The position numbers and the translations under genes are program-made. From the NCBI GenBank assembly GCA_945901665.1, contig CAMDLJ010000152.1:1-6546 (forward strand): a stretch of DNA of 6,546 bases, in the 5' to 3' direction. How positions within the stretch are numbered: position 1 is the first letter of the stretch; each line of letters begins with the position of its first letter. Positions 1 to 6,342 of this stretch are shown in pieces. The stretch is from Bordetella parapertussis (GTDB taxonomy: Bacteria > Pseudomonadota > Gammaproteobacteria > Burkholderiales > Burkholderiaceae). The notes beneath the pieces are model-generated. The model was not told where the DNA came from. It did no database searches and was given only the letters and a program-made list of their open reading frames with translations.

Positions 1-198
1 TGCGCAAAGAGATAGGCAAATGCCCGTCAAGATCAGTGCCGGGCGAAAGCTCAGACCGTTGAGGCGTCCCCACTCCCAACTGGCCGCAGCCATCAGAATC
101 AGGGTGAACAAGGCCAAGGGTTCTGGGGGTGTTGCAAACAATGCCGGCAAAAGAAGCGCCAACAAAACCAGGGCGGTGATGATGCGCTGCTTGAGCAT
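1..198 (-). CDS. cdsA: Phosphatidate cytidylyltransferase CdsA, N-terminal part (cut by window edge)
   Basis: CdsA condenses CTP with phosphatidic acid to give CDP-diacylglycerol, the precursor of bacterial phospholipids, at the inner membrane. Only the first 66 residues are here and the frame runs open off the window. They begin MLKQRIITALVLLALLLPAL, a positively charged start followed by a hydrophobic segment (about residues 6-21). A second hydrophobic stretch follows (about 28-40), then WEWGRLNG (41-48), the pattern I know from CdsA N-termini of related betaproteobacteria. The catalytic CDP-alcohol signature would lie in the missing C-terminal part, so function is inferred from the N-terminus and context. 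The start is ATG at 198, preceded by AAGG (206-203), 15 bases after the frr stop, which suggests cotranscription. The surprising point is its position directly after frr, where uppS usually intervenes. UppS itself is ruled out because its N-terminus is soluble with a DGNGRWA-type motif, not a membrane segment. Confidence 0.82.
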   Translation of the reverse strand, partial: MLKQRIITALVLLALLLPALFATPPEPLALFTLILMAAASWEWGRLNGLSFRPALILTGICLSLCA

Positions 199-213
199 GA
201 AACCTTGACCGTC

Positions 214-774
214 TCAGACGGACATGATGTCCTGCTCTTTGGCCGCGATCAATTTGTCCACATCGGCGATGTGTTTGTCGGTGATTTTTTGAACCTCGGC
301 CTCAGAACGCTTTTGCTCATCCTCAGAGGCCAGTTTGTCTTTGACCAATTTCTTCACCGCGTCATTGGCGTCACGACGCAAATTTCGAATCGATACTTTG
401 GCGTTTTCGCCCTCGCTGCGCACCACCTTGGTCAACTCCTTGCGGCGCTCCTCGGTCATGGGTGGCATTGGAACGCGGATCAGGTCACCCATGGACGCGG
501 GATTGAGGCCCAAATCGCTGTCGCGAATGGCTTTTTCAATTTTGGCCCCCATGCCCTTTTCCCAAGGCTGAACGCTGATGGTGCGTGCATCGAGCAAACT
601 CACATTGGCCACTTGGGTGAGGGGTGTGAGGTTGCCGTAGTAGTCCACTTGAACAGAGTCGAGCAAACCAGGGTTGGCTCGGCCGGTGCGAATTTTGGTC
701 AAACCATGGGAAAAAGCCTGAATGGATTGATCCATTTTGCTTTCCATGGTTTTTTTGATGTCAGCGATCGTCAT
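214..774 (-). CDS. frr: Ribosome recycling factor
   Basis: RRF works with EF-G to split the post-termination 70S ribosome and release mRNA and tRNA; it is a cytoplasmic, essential protein. The product is 186 residues, the usual family length (185-186). It aligns along its whole length with the E. coli protein from memory: [13 protein letters not shown] (27-39), YYG, DLGLNP, the P-rich hinge-proximal segment [17 protein letters not shown], and [13 protein letters not shown], in which Arg133 corresponds to the functionally important Arg132 of E. coli. The start at 774 is supported by AGGAG with 9-10 bases of spacing. The gene follows pyrH by 27 bases and precedes cdsA by 15, with no terminator on either side, so the three are probably one transcript. 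Nothing is broken or unusual in the protein. Confidence 0.97.
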   Translation of the reverse strand: MTIADIKKTMESKMDQSIQAFSHGLTKIRTGRANPGLLDSVQVDYYGNLTPLTQVANVSLLDARTISVQPWEKGMGAKIEKAIRDSDLGLNPASMGDLIRVPMPPMTEERRKELTKVVRSEGENAKVSIRNLRRDANDAVKKLVKDKLASEDEQKRSEAEVQKITDKHIADVDKLIAAKEQDIMSV

Positions 775-801
775 GCTGCTTGTCTCCTGTGCTGAGTTTT
801 T

Positions 802-1524
802 TCAGGCGTGGACCAAGGTGCCTTCGTCCTCACCCATGATCACCCGTTTCAGGGCGCCATTTTTGACGATGGAGAAGACTTTGATGGGCAGCTTTTGGTC
901 GCGGCACAGGGCAAACGCCGTGGCGTCCATGATGCCCAAATTGCGCCCAATGGCTTCGTCGAAACTGATGGTGCTGTAGCGAGTGGCAGTGGGATCTTTG
1001 TGCGGGTCTGCGGTGTACACACCATCCACCTTGGTGGCTTTAAGGACCACTTCGGCACCAATTTCAGCCCCGCGCAAAGCCGCTGCTGTGTCAGTGGTGA
1101 AAAATGGGTTGCCTGTACCCGCAGCAAAAATAACCACCTTGCCTTCTTCCAAATATTGCAAGGCCTTGGGGCGCACATAGGGCTCGACCACTTGCTCGAT
1201 GCCAATGGCCGACATCACGCGCGCTGTCAAACCTGCCTTGTTCATGGTGTCGGCCAACGCCAATGCGTTCATCACGGTGGCGAGCATGCCCATGTAATCT
1301 GCGGTGGCGCGGTCCATGCCGACCGACCCACCGGCCACACCACGAAAAATGTTGCCCCCGCCAATCACCACGGCCACCTCCACGCCCAATCGGGTGACTT
1401 CGGCCACTTCTTCGACGATGCGCACAATGGTGGCACGGTTGATGCCAAAGGCATCATCCCCCATCAATGCCTCCCCAGACAGCTTGAGCAGTATGCGCTG
1501 ATGGGCGGGCTTGGGGGATGACAT
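802..1524 (-). CDS. pyrH: UMP kinase (uridylate kinase)
   Basis: PyrH phosphorylates UMP to UDP with ATP, the committed step to UTP/CTP in pyrimidine nucleotide synthesis. It is a cytoplasmic hexamer of the amino acid kinase fold, unrelated to eukaryotic UMP kinases. The 240-residue product shows the family motifs in order: [10 protein letters not shown] (11-20), the nucleotide-binding [10 protein letters not shown] (53-62), [18 protein letters not shown] (71-88), [16 protein letters not shown] (133-148), [13 protein letters not shown] (162-174) and [11 protein letters not shown] near the C-terminus. The same frame stays open back to an ATG at 1632, but I place the start at 1524. [20 protein letters not shown] gives the normal family length, AAGGAA lies 8 bases upstream, and the longer version would read through the tsf stop region and its hairpin. 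The gene lies 104 bases after tsf and 27 before frr. In other bacteria the enzyme is activated by GTP and inhibited by UTP; that is family knowledge. Confidence 0.97.
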   Translation of the reverse strand: MSSPKPAHQRILLKLSGEALMGDDAFGINRATIVRIVEEVAEVTRLGVEVAVVIGGGNIFRGVAGGSVGMDRATADYMGMLATVMNALALADTMNKAGLTARVMSAIGIEQVVEPYVRPKALQYLEEGKVVIFAAGTGNPFFTTDTAAALRGAEIGAEVVLKATKVDGVYTADPHKDPTATRYSTISFDEAIGRNLGIMDATAFALCRDQKLPIKVFSIVKNGALKRVIMGEDEGTLVHA

Positions 1525-1587
1525 GTTCAGGTTCCTTGCAGATAAATCAAAGTGTAATGGCAGTCCTGGCAGCACAATGGCCAAGAA

Positions 1588-1623
1588 CCACGTCACGCCT
1601 GCATGTGGCCAGGCGTGACCTGG
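1588..1623 (-). terminator. Hairpin after tsf: probable intrinsic terminator or attenuator
   Basis: A perfect 10-bp inverted repeat GTCACGCCTG / CAGGCGTGAC (plus strand 1592-1601 and 1610-1619) encloses an 8-base loop. Past one G-G mismatch it gains three more pairs (1588-1590 with 1621-1623). It starts a few bases after the tsf stop codon. On the minus strand the stem is followed immediately by TTCTTGG, an interrupted and short U-tract. This is what a leaky terminator, or a 3'-end stabilising stem for the rpsB-tsf message, would look like. The rest of the tsf-pyrH gap (1525-1587) holds the pyrH ribosome-binding site and only a weak promoter-like hexamer (TACACT, minus strand, 1556-1551) without a good -35 partner. 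Confidence 0.55.
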
Positions 1624-1628
1624 ACTTG

Positions 1629-2522
1629 TCAAGCGCCTTGCTTGGCGGCTGCAACCTGGGCAGCAACCTCGGCTGCGAAATCGTCTACTTTTTTCTCGAT
1701 GCCCTCACCCACCACATACATGGTGAATGAATGGATGGTGGTTTGAGTAGCCTTGAGCATTTGCTCAACGGTTTGCTTGTCATTCTTCACAAACACTTGG
1801 TTGAACAAAGACACTTCTTTGAGGTACTTTTGAACCGAGCCTTCGATCATCTTGGCGGCAATGTCGGCCGGCTTGCCCGATTCTGCGGCTTTCGCTGTCG
1901 CCACAGAGCGCTCTTTATCGATCAGTTCTGCGGGAACATCTTGACTGGTCAAAGCCACGGGCTTCATGGCGGCCACATGCATGGCCACGTCTTTGGCAGC
2001 TTGTGCGTCCCCGGTGTACTCCACCGCCACACCAATGCGTGTGCCATGCAGGTAGTGTGCGAAATCGTGGCCACGGTTGAAGCACTTGAAACGGCGCAAG
2101 CTCATGTTCTCGCCAATCTTGCCTATCAATCCTTTGCGCACGTCTTCCAAGGTTGGGCCAAAGCCGTCTTGGCTGTAGGGCAGGGCGCCCAAAGCGTTCA
2201 AATCACTGGGGTTGTGTTGCGCGATCAACTCGGCAGTGGCCTGCGCCATGGCCAAAAAGCTGTCGTTTTTGGTCACAAAGTCTGTTTCGCAGTTGAGTTC
2301 GACCAAAGAACCCACTTTGCCATTGGCATGGGCAGAGACAACGCCTTCGGCTGTCACGCGGCTGGCGGCCTTGCCGGCTTTGCTGCCGAGCTTGACCCGC
2401 AACAACTCTTCAGCCTTGTCCATATCCCCCTCGGCTTCGGTCAAGGCTTTTTTGCACTCCATCATGGGGGCATCGGTTTTGGCGCGCAGCTCGGCGACCA
2501 TGCTTGCAGTGATTGCGACCAT
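1629..2522 (-). CDS. tsf: Translation elongation factor Ts
   Basis: EF-Ts is the guanine nucleotide exchange factor that reloads EF-Tu with GTP during translation elongation. The 297-residue product is normal in length. It carries the N-terminal UBA-like domain and family signature [12 protein letters not shown] (16-27), then the core motif [11 protein letters not shown] (77-87), which includes the conserved TDFV residues that contact EF-Tu. A second signature [10 protein letters not shown] follows. The C-terminal stretch [19 protein letters not shown] is typical of betaproteobacterial EF-Ts. The ATG at 2522 is preceded by GGAG with 7 bases of spacing. The gene lies 98 bases downstream of rpsB, the near-universal bacterial pairing, and an intrinsic terminator sits between them. 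Its tsf-proximal part of the gap shows no convincing promoter, so expression probably depends on read-through from rpsB. No internal disruption is seen. Confidence 0.97.
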   Translation of the reverse strand: MVAITASMVAELRAKTDAPMMECKKALTEAEGDMDKAEELLRVKLGSKAGKAASRVTAEGVVSAHANGKVGSLVELNCETDFVTKNDSFLAMAQATAELIAQHNPSDLNALGALPYSQDGFGPTLEDVRKGLIGKIGENMSLRRFKCFNRGHDFAHYLHGTRIGVAVEYTGDAQAAKDVAMHVAAMKPVALTSQDVPAELIDKERSVATAKAAESGKPADIAAKMIEGSVQKYLKEVSLFNQVFVKNDKQTVEQMLKATQTTIHSFTMYVVGEGIEKKVDDFAAEVAAQVAAAKQGA

Positions 2523-2570
2523 TGGTGTTCTCCGTAAGAAATCAAATGATGTTGAAAAAATAAGGCTGTG

Positions 2571-2596
2571 AAAAAGGGGCTGCTCGAGCCCCTTTT
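2571..2596 (-). terminator. Intrinsic terminator/attenuator between rpsB and tsf
   Basis: On the minus strand the sequence reads AAAAGGGGCT, a 5-base loop CGAGC, then AGCCCCTTTTT. This is a perfect 10-bp stem (plus strand 2572-2581 with 2587-2596) running directly into five Ts. It lies 24 bases after the rpsB stop and about 50 bases before the tsf start. Because tsf lacks an evident promoter of its own, I read it as a partial terminator that sets the ratio of S2 to EF-Ts. The A-flank makes it look bidirectional in DNA, but only the minus strand has genes here. Attenuation between rpsB and tsf is known in E. coli. Confidence 0.85.
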
Positions 2597-2620
2597 GGCA
2601 AACGCCTGTCTCGAAAAATA

Positions 2621-3373
2621 TCAGGCGGATGCGGCCTCGTCGACCTCGACAAACTCGTCGTCACCTTCGCCAACGGCTTTGACAATGTCGTTGACGGCAT
2701 TGGCGCGGCCTTCCAAGATGGCGTCGGCAATGCCACGCGCATACAAAGTCACGGCCTTAGAGGAGTCGTCGTTACCAGGAATGACATAGTCAATGCCTTC
2801 GGGCGAATGGTTGGTATCGACCACGCCAATCAGTGGTATGCCCAATTTTTTGGCCTCGGCGATGGCAATTTTGTGGAAACCCACGTCGATCACAAAGATC
2901 GCATCGGGCAAGGTGACCATGTCTTGAATGCCACCAATGTCTTTTTCCAGCTTTTCGAGTTCGCGGGCGAACATCAATTGCTCTTTTTTGCTCATGGCGT
3001 CCAAGCCCAGTTCTTGCTGCGCTTTCATGTCCTTGAGTCGCTTGATCGATGTTTTGACGGTTTTGAAATTGGTCAACATGCCGCCAAGCCAGCGCTGATC
3101 CACATAGGGCACGCCTGCTCGCTGGGCCTCTTGGGCCACAGTGTCTCGGGCCTGACGCTTGGTGCCCACCATCAAAACGGTGCCACGGTTGGAAGCCAAT
3201 TGGCGCACGAACTTGGTTGCCTCTTGAAACAAGGGCAATGTTTTTTCCAGGTTGATGATGTGAATTTTGTTGCGATGACCGAAGATGAACGGAGACATCT
3301 TGGGGTTCCAAAAGCGGGTTTGGTGTCCAAAGTGGACGCCGGCTTCTAGCATTTCGCGCATGGTGACTGACAT
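2621..3373 (-). CDS. rpsB: 30S ribosomal protein S2
   Basis: S2 joins the 30S subunit late in assembly, bridges head and body, and is needed for S1 binding. The 250-residue product begins [20 protein letters not shown], the S2 start and first family signature, followed by [20 protein letters not shown]. The second signature region covers residues 156-203 and includes [18 protein letters not shown] and [20 protein letters not shown]. The end is acidic ([16 protein letters not shown]). An in-frame ATG at 3475 would add 34 residues, but I reject it. The extension does not resemble S2, GGAG lies 7 bases before the 3373 ATG, and the upstream part is a structured leader. An internal ATG four codons downstream (MREML) is a less likely alternative. 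The gene is first in the rpsB-tsf-pyrH-frr-cdsA cluster. Autoregulation by S2 through the leader is established in E. coli and plausible here. Confidence 0.97.
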   Translation of the reverse strand: MSVTMREMLEAGVHFGHQTRFWNPKMSPFIFGHRNKIHIINLEKTLPLFQEATKFVRQLASNRGTVLMVGTKRQARDTVAQEAQRAGVPYVDQRWLGGMLTNFKTVKTSIKRLKDMKAQQELGLDAMSKKEQLMFARELEKLEKDIGGIQDMVTLPDAIFVIDVGFHKIAIAEAKKLGIPLIGVVDTNHSPEGIDYVIPGNDDSSKAVTLYARGIADAILEGRANAVNDIVKAVGEGDDEFVEVDEAASA

Positions 3374-3380
3374 GGTATTT

Positions 3381-3459
3381 CTCCAAAGGTTGGGTCTAAA
3401 ATCCAGCCCTTCATTGACCCACTTGTGAAAACGGGTCAACACCTTGTGGGGGCTGGTTT
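3381..3459 (-). promoter_or_regulatory. Structured rpsB leader: candidate S2-responsive RNA element
   Basis: The 5' untranslated region of rpsB contains two nested perfect inverted repeats, given here on the minus strand. The outer helix is CCAGCCC (3456-3450) with GGGCTGG (3409-3403), extendable by two A-T pairs past an A-A mismatch. The inner helix is TTGACCC (3439-3433) with GGGTCAA (3420-3414), with a 12-base loop; the internal loop is 10 and 4 bases. ATTTTA follows the outer stem, resembling a weak attenuator tail. Alternative pairings exist: TGGGTC (3421-3416) with GACCCA (3396-3391), which excludes the inner helix, and CCAA (3393-3390) with TTGG (3386-3383), which covers half of the GGAG ribosome-binding site. 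The repeats are directly visible; the regulatory role is inferred from S2 autoregulation in E. coli. Confidence 0.45.
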
Positions 3460-3514
3460 GGGATTGATTCATCAACCGTGAAAGACCGATCCCTCACGTC
3501 AACAAAACCCAATG

Positions 3515-3523
3515 ATCTTAACA
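3515..3523 (-). promoter_or_regulatory. Possible extended -10 promoter element for rpsB
   Basis: The minus strand reads TGTTAAGAT, an extended -10 layout (TG, one base, then TAAGAT, four of six matches to TATAAT). It would give a leader of about 135 bases that includes the whole structured region. No convincing -35 is present upstream. A TTGACC further down (3439-3434) looks like a -35 but has no matching -10 and lies inside the inner leader helix. The opposite strand carries TATACA at 3524-3529, a weak -10 candidate for the divergent dadA gene. Both calls are tentative. Confidence 0.3.
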
Positions 3524-3567
3524 TATACACGCACCGCCTCGCCTGGGCCACATGACTGGGCTGCCCT

Positions 3568-4818
3568 ATGAAGGTCGCCGTCATAGGGGCAGGCATTGTC
3601 GGCGTGAGCACCGCCTACGAACTGACCCGCCAAGGACACACCGTCACGGTTTTTGAACGCCACGGCAGTGTGGGGGAAGAAACCAGTTTTGCCAATGCCG
3701 GTGTGGTCGCGCCGGGGTATGTCACACCCTGGGCAGCCCCGGGCATGCCCTGGAAAGTGTTCCTGCATTTGTTTGGGCGCCATGCGCCAGTGCGCCTGGG
3801 ATGGCCCAGCGGCGCCGAAATTTCCTGGATGGCATCTTGGCTCAAGGCCTGTCGCGCCAGCCCATACTTCACCAACCGCGAGCGCATGCAGCGATTGGCG
3901 TTTTACAGTCGCGAACAACTGCATGACACTGTCGCTCGCGAACGCATTGATTTTGATCGATCTGAAGGCTATATGGTGCTGTTGCGCAGCGCCAAAGACT
4001 TGGCGTTGGCGCAAAACAATTTGGAGTTCTTGCGCGATGCCGGGGTCACCCACAAATTGCTCGATGCCGCGCAAGCCTTGGCGCTGGAGCCGGCGCTGAA
4101 TCCGGAAACGGCGCTGCACGCAGCCATTTATTTGCCCCAAGATGAGGTGGGCAATTGCCGCCAATATGCCTTGCTGCTGAAACAAAAAGCAGAAGACTTG
4201 GGCGTGCGTTTTGCGTTCAACACCACGCTTTTACCCCTGTCACGCAGCCAGCCCACCCAATTGCAGGTCAAAGGCGCTGGCTCAGCAGGGCCCTTTGATG
4301 CCGTGGTGGTCTGTGCCGGCATGGGCAGCTTGCCTTTGCTGCACCCTTTGGGTGTGCACTTGCCCATGGTTGCTGTTCATGGCTACTCTGTCACTGCGGC
4401 CATTCGTAACCCTTTAGACGCCCCGCGCAGCGGCTTGATGGATGAACGTTACAAAGTATCCATTTCGCGTTTAGGCCAGCGCATTCGGGTCGCTGGCAGT
4501 GCCGAATTGGGGGGCTCTGCGCAAAAGCACAATCCAGCGGCCCTGGAAACCTTGTACAAAGTATTGAGCGACTGGTTCCCCGGCGGGGCCAAAATTTCCG
4601 ATAACTTGCAAATTTGGAAAGGTGCCCGGCCCATGTTGCCCGATGGCCCACCCATCCTGGGGGCCAGCGGCGTGCCCGGTGTGTGGCTCAACTTGGGCCA
4701 CGGCTCCAGTGGGTGGGCTTTGGCCAGTGGCAGTGCCAAGGTCTTGAGCGACTTGGTCAGCGATCGCCCACCAGAGATTGATATCAGCGGCCTGGGGTTG
4801 GACCGCTTTCGCAGTTGA
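3568..4818 (+). CDS. dadA: D-amino acid dehydrogenase, DadA family (FAD-dependent)
   Basis: DadA-type enzymes oxidatively deaminate D-amino acids, typically D-alanine, to 2-oxo acids and ammonia and pass electrons to the respiratory chain at the inner membrane. The 416-residue product opens with a Rossmann FAD site, VAVIGAGIVG (3-12; Gly7, Gly9, Gly12) with Glu30 ending the second strand. DadA-like ETSFANAGVVAPGY (38-51) and PWAAPG (54-59) follow. The C-terminal FAD segment has KGARPMLPDGPPILG (351-365) and NLGHGSSGWALASG (375-388). It parallels E. coli DadA over most of its length, lacking only that protein's short C-terminal tail. ATG 3568 is the only possible start because an in-frame TGA lies at 3553-3555. 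No Shine-Dalgarno is evident. No alanine racemase gene (dadX) is adjacent, so the true substrate could be another D-amino acid or related amine. nnr follows 21 bases downstream. Confidence 0.88.
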   Translation: MKVAVIGAGIVGVSTAYELTRQGHTVTVFERHGSVGEETSFANAGVVAPGYVTPWAAPGMPWKVFLHLFGRHAPVRLGWPSGAEISWMASWLKACRASPYFTNRERMQRLAFYSREQLHDTVARERIDFDRSEGYMVLLRSAKDLALAQNNLEFLRDAGVTHKLLDAAQALALEPALNPETALHAAIYLPQDEVGNCRQYALLLKQKAEDLGVRFAFNTTLLPLSRSQPTQLQVKGAGSAGPFDAVVVCAGMGSLPLLHPLGVHLPMVAVHGYSVTAAIRNPLDAPRSGLMDERYKVSISRLGQRIRVAGSAELGGSAQKHNPAALETLYKVLSDWFPGGAKISDNLQIWKGARPMLPDGPPILGASGVPGVWLNLGHGSSGWALASGSAKVLSDLVSDRPPEIDISGLGLDRFRS

Positions 4819-4839
4819 CTCACTGGTCTGCCAAACACC

Positions 4840-6300
4840 ATGCAACGGATCACGCCATTCACCGAATGGCCCTTGCACGGGGTGGCCAAAACCCGCGCCA
4901 TTGAAACCCAAGCCCTCAGCACCCACCCAACACCTAGCCTGATGCAGCTTGCCGGTCAGTCTGTGGCACAACTGGCGATGGCTTGGGCGCCCCATGCCCA
5001 ACGCATTTGGGTCGCTTGTGGGCCTGGTAACAACGGCGGCGATGGTTTGCATGCCGCACTGCATTTGCAAGCCCTGGGGAAAGATGTTTGGCTCACCCTT
5101 TGTCCTGGCGAACACCCGTCGGCTGATGTCCTGGACGCTTTGGGCCAGGTAAAAAAAGCAGATATCCCCATTCATGACCGAGCACCCGCCCACTGGGATT
5201 TGGGCATCGATGCATTGTTGGGCTTGGGCCACGATCGCCCCCCGCTAGGTCGGTTGCAGCAGCACATGCATCTTTTGCGACTAGCGCACACGCCTTTGCT
5301 GTGCGTGGATGTACCCACTGGCTTGATGTCAGACAGCGGCCATTGGATGGATGCCGCATTGAGCCCCCAACGCGCCGCTCCCTTGGCGACTTTGAGCTTG
5401 CTCACCCTCAAGCCGGGTTTGTTCACCCTCCAAGGCAAAGATGCGTGCGGCGAAGTTTGGTTCGATGACCTGGGTCACCCCGCTGGCCCGGCATATCGGC
5501 CAGACGCCAGCTTGATCTCGCCCCGCCCCCTCAGCCCCAAATCCCACAACAGCCACAAAGGCAACCATGGACACGTCTTGGTGCTGGGGGGTGCGCCTGG
5601 CATGACCGGGGCCGCAGTTTTAGCAGCGTTGGCCGCATTGCACGCAGGCGTGGGCAAGGTGGTCTTAGGTTTGCTCAACCCCAGCGCTCTAGCAGGTGTG
5701 CAAACCCAATACCCCAGCCTCATGGCGATGGCACCCGACACATCCACAAGCTTTGAACACACGGTGGTGTGTGGGTGCGGGGGCGGACAAGTGGTTCGCC
5801 CACACTTGCCTGTCGTTTTATCGAGGTCAGCGAAATTGGTCCTCGATGCCGATGCACTCAACGCCATCGCGCAAGACAGTGGTTTGCAAACTTTGCTGGT
5901 TCGCAGGGCATCGGCCGGCTTGCCCACAGTGCTCACGCCCCACCCGCTGGAAGCCGCGCGACTGCTGGGTTGCTCGGTGGCGCAGGTGCAATCAGATCGG
6001 TGCGCTGCTGCTCAGAGCCTGGCCCAGCGCTGGTCTTGTGTGGTGGTGCTCAAAGGAGCAGGCACTGTGGTGGCGGCTCCCAACGAAACGCCGGCGATCA
6101 ACCCGACTGGAAATGCAAGGTTGGCATGCGCTGGCACAGGCGATGTGCTCGCTGGAATGGTGGGTGCCGCATTGGCCCGCGGCCTAGAGGCCTGGCCAGC
6201 TGCGCAATTGGCGGTGTTTCAGCATGGATGGGCGGCCGACCGCTGGCCCGAGGCCGAAACACTCACCGCTGAGGCACTGGCCAAAGCTGTTCATTTGTGA
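4840..6300 (+). CDS. nnr: Bifunctional NAD(P)H-hydrate epimerase / ADP-dependent dehydratase
   Basis: This enzyme repairs hydrated NADH/NADPH (NAD(P)HX). The N-terminal YjeF_N domain interconverts the R and S epimers and the C-terminal ribokinase-like domain dehydrates the S form using ADP. The 486-residue product has both. In the epimerase half, CGPGNNGGDG (60-69), DALLGLG (124-130) and DVPTGL (157-162) are family motifs. The dehydratase half begins near HKGNHGHVLVLGG (239-251) with PGMTGAAVLAALAAL. It continues with LDADALNAI (335-343), PHPLE (367-371, where many homologues have PHPGE), VVLKGAGTVV (402-411) and NPTGNARLACAGTGDVLAGM (421-440), with Asp435 as the expected catalytic aspartate. 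The start MQRITPFTEWPLHGVAKTRAIE fits related proteins. No Shine-Dalgarno is visible in the 21-base gap after dadA, so translation may be coupled or weak. Both domains look intact. Older annotations may call it a carbohydrate kinase. Confidence 0.95.
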   Translation: MQRITPFTEWPLHGVAKTRAIETQALSTHPTPSLMQLAGQSVAQLAMAWAPHAQRIWVACGPGNNGGDGLHAALHLQALGKDVWLTLCPGEHPSADVLDALGQVKKADIPIHDRAPAHWDLGIDALLGLGHDRPPLGRLQQHMHLLRLAHTPLLCVDVPTGLMSDSGHWMDAALSPQRAAPLATLSLLTLKPGLFTLQGKDACGEVWFDDLGHPAGPAYRPDASLISPRPLSPKSHNSHKGNHGHVLVLGGAPGMTGAAVLAALAALHAGVGKVVLGLLNPSALAGVQTQYPSLMAMAPDTSTSFEHTVVCGCGGGQVVRPHLPVVLSRSAKLVLDADALNAIAQDSGLQTLLVRRASAGLPTVLTPHPLEAARLLGCSVAQVQSDRCAAAQSLAQRWSCVVVLKGAGTVVAAPNETPAINPTGNARLACAGTGDVLAGMVGAALARGLEAWPAAQLAVFQHGWAADRWPEAETLTAEALAKAVHL

Positions 6301-6320
6301 TGCGGCCAGCGGCATAAACC

Positions 6321-6342
6321 GGTCGAGGGCTCAGCCCCGACC
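6321..6342. terminator. Hairpin in the convergent nnr / SDR gap
   Basis: GGTCG (6321-6325) pairs with CGACC (6338-6342), and GGGC (6327-6330) with GCCC (6334-6337). The loop is TCA and one A is bulged, giving nine pairs. It lies 20 bases after the nnr stop, and its loop is the complement of the stop codon of the facing gene. Neither strand has a true T-run after it (plus: TGCAAAAGG; minus: GGTTTATG), so it is at best a weak bidirectional terminator. No other terminator candidate is visible for either gene. Confidence 0.35.

Noticed and set aside
808..1521. Plus-strand open frame (237 codons) opposite pyrH, and a similar 196-codon one (205-795) opposite frr
   Set aside because: Both mirror highly conserved genes and show no domain, plausible composition or ribosome-binding site of their own.
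1525..1632. N-terminal extension of UMP kinase by 36 residues
   Set aside because: It would overlap the tsf stop codon and the hairpin, and it exceeds the family length. AAGGAA supports the start at 1524.
1731..2537. Long plus-strand open frame (268 codons) opposite tsf
   Set aside because: It is antisense to an intact, fully recognisable EF-Ts gene and its translation resembles no protein I know. Biased codon use in the tsf strand explains the lack of stops.
2807..3349. Plus-strand open frame opposite rpsB
   Set aside because: It is a shadow of the S2 gene: His- and Phe-rich translation, no recognisable motif.
3434..3439. TTGACC on the minus strand as the rpsB -35 box
   Set aside because: No acceptable -10 lies 15-19 bases downstream, and the hexamer is better explained as an arm of the inner leader helix.
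3374..3475. N-terminal extension of S2 by 34 residues
   Set aside because: The added residues do not look like S2, the family start motif and a good ribosome-binding site are at 3373, and the region forms leader hairpins.
3464..3475. Short dyad TTGAT-TC-ATCAA in the divergent region, as an operator
   Set aside because: Five-base arms are too short to stand out from chance and I cannot match them to a known regulator.
3499..4185. Minus-strand open frames opposite dadA and nnr (also 4471-5232)
   Set aside because: They cover strongly supported plus-strand genes and read as low-quality antisense translations.
5696..6272. Two other plus-strand frames inside nnr (163 and 167 codons)
   Set aside because: The dehydratase motifs are all in the main frame and run unbroken to the stop at 6300, so these are out-of-frame shadows, not signs of a frameshift.
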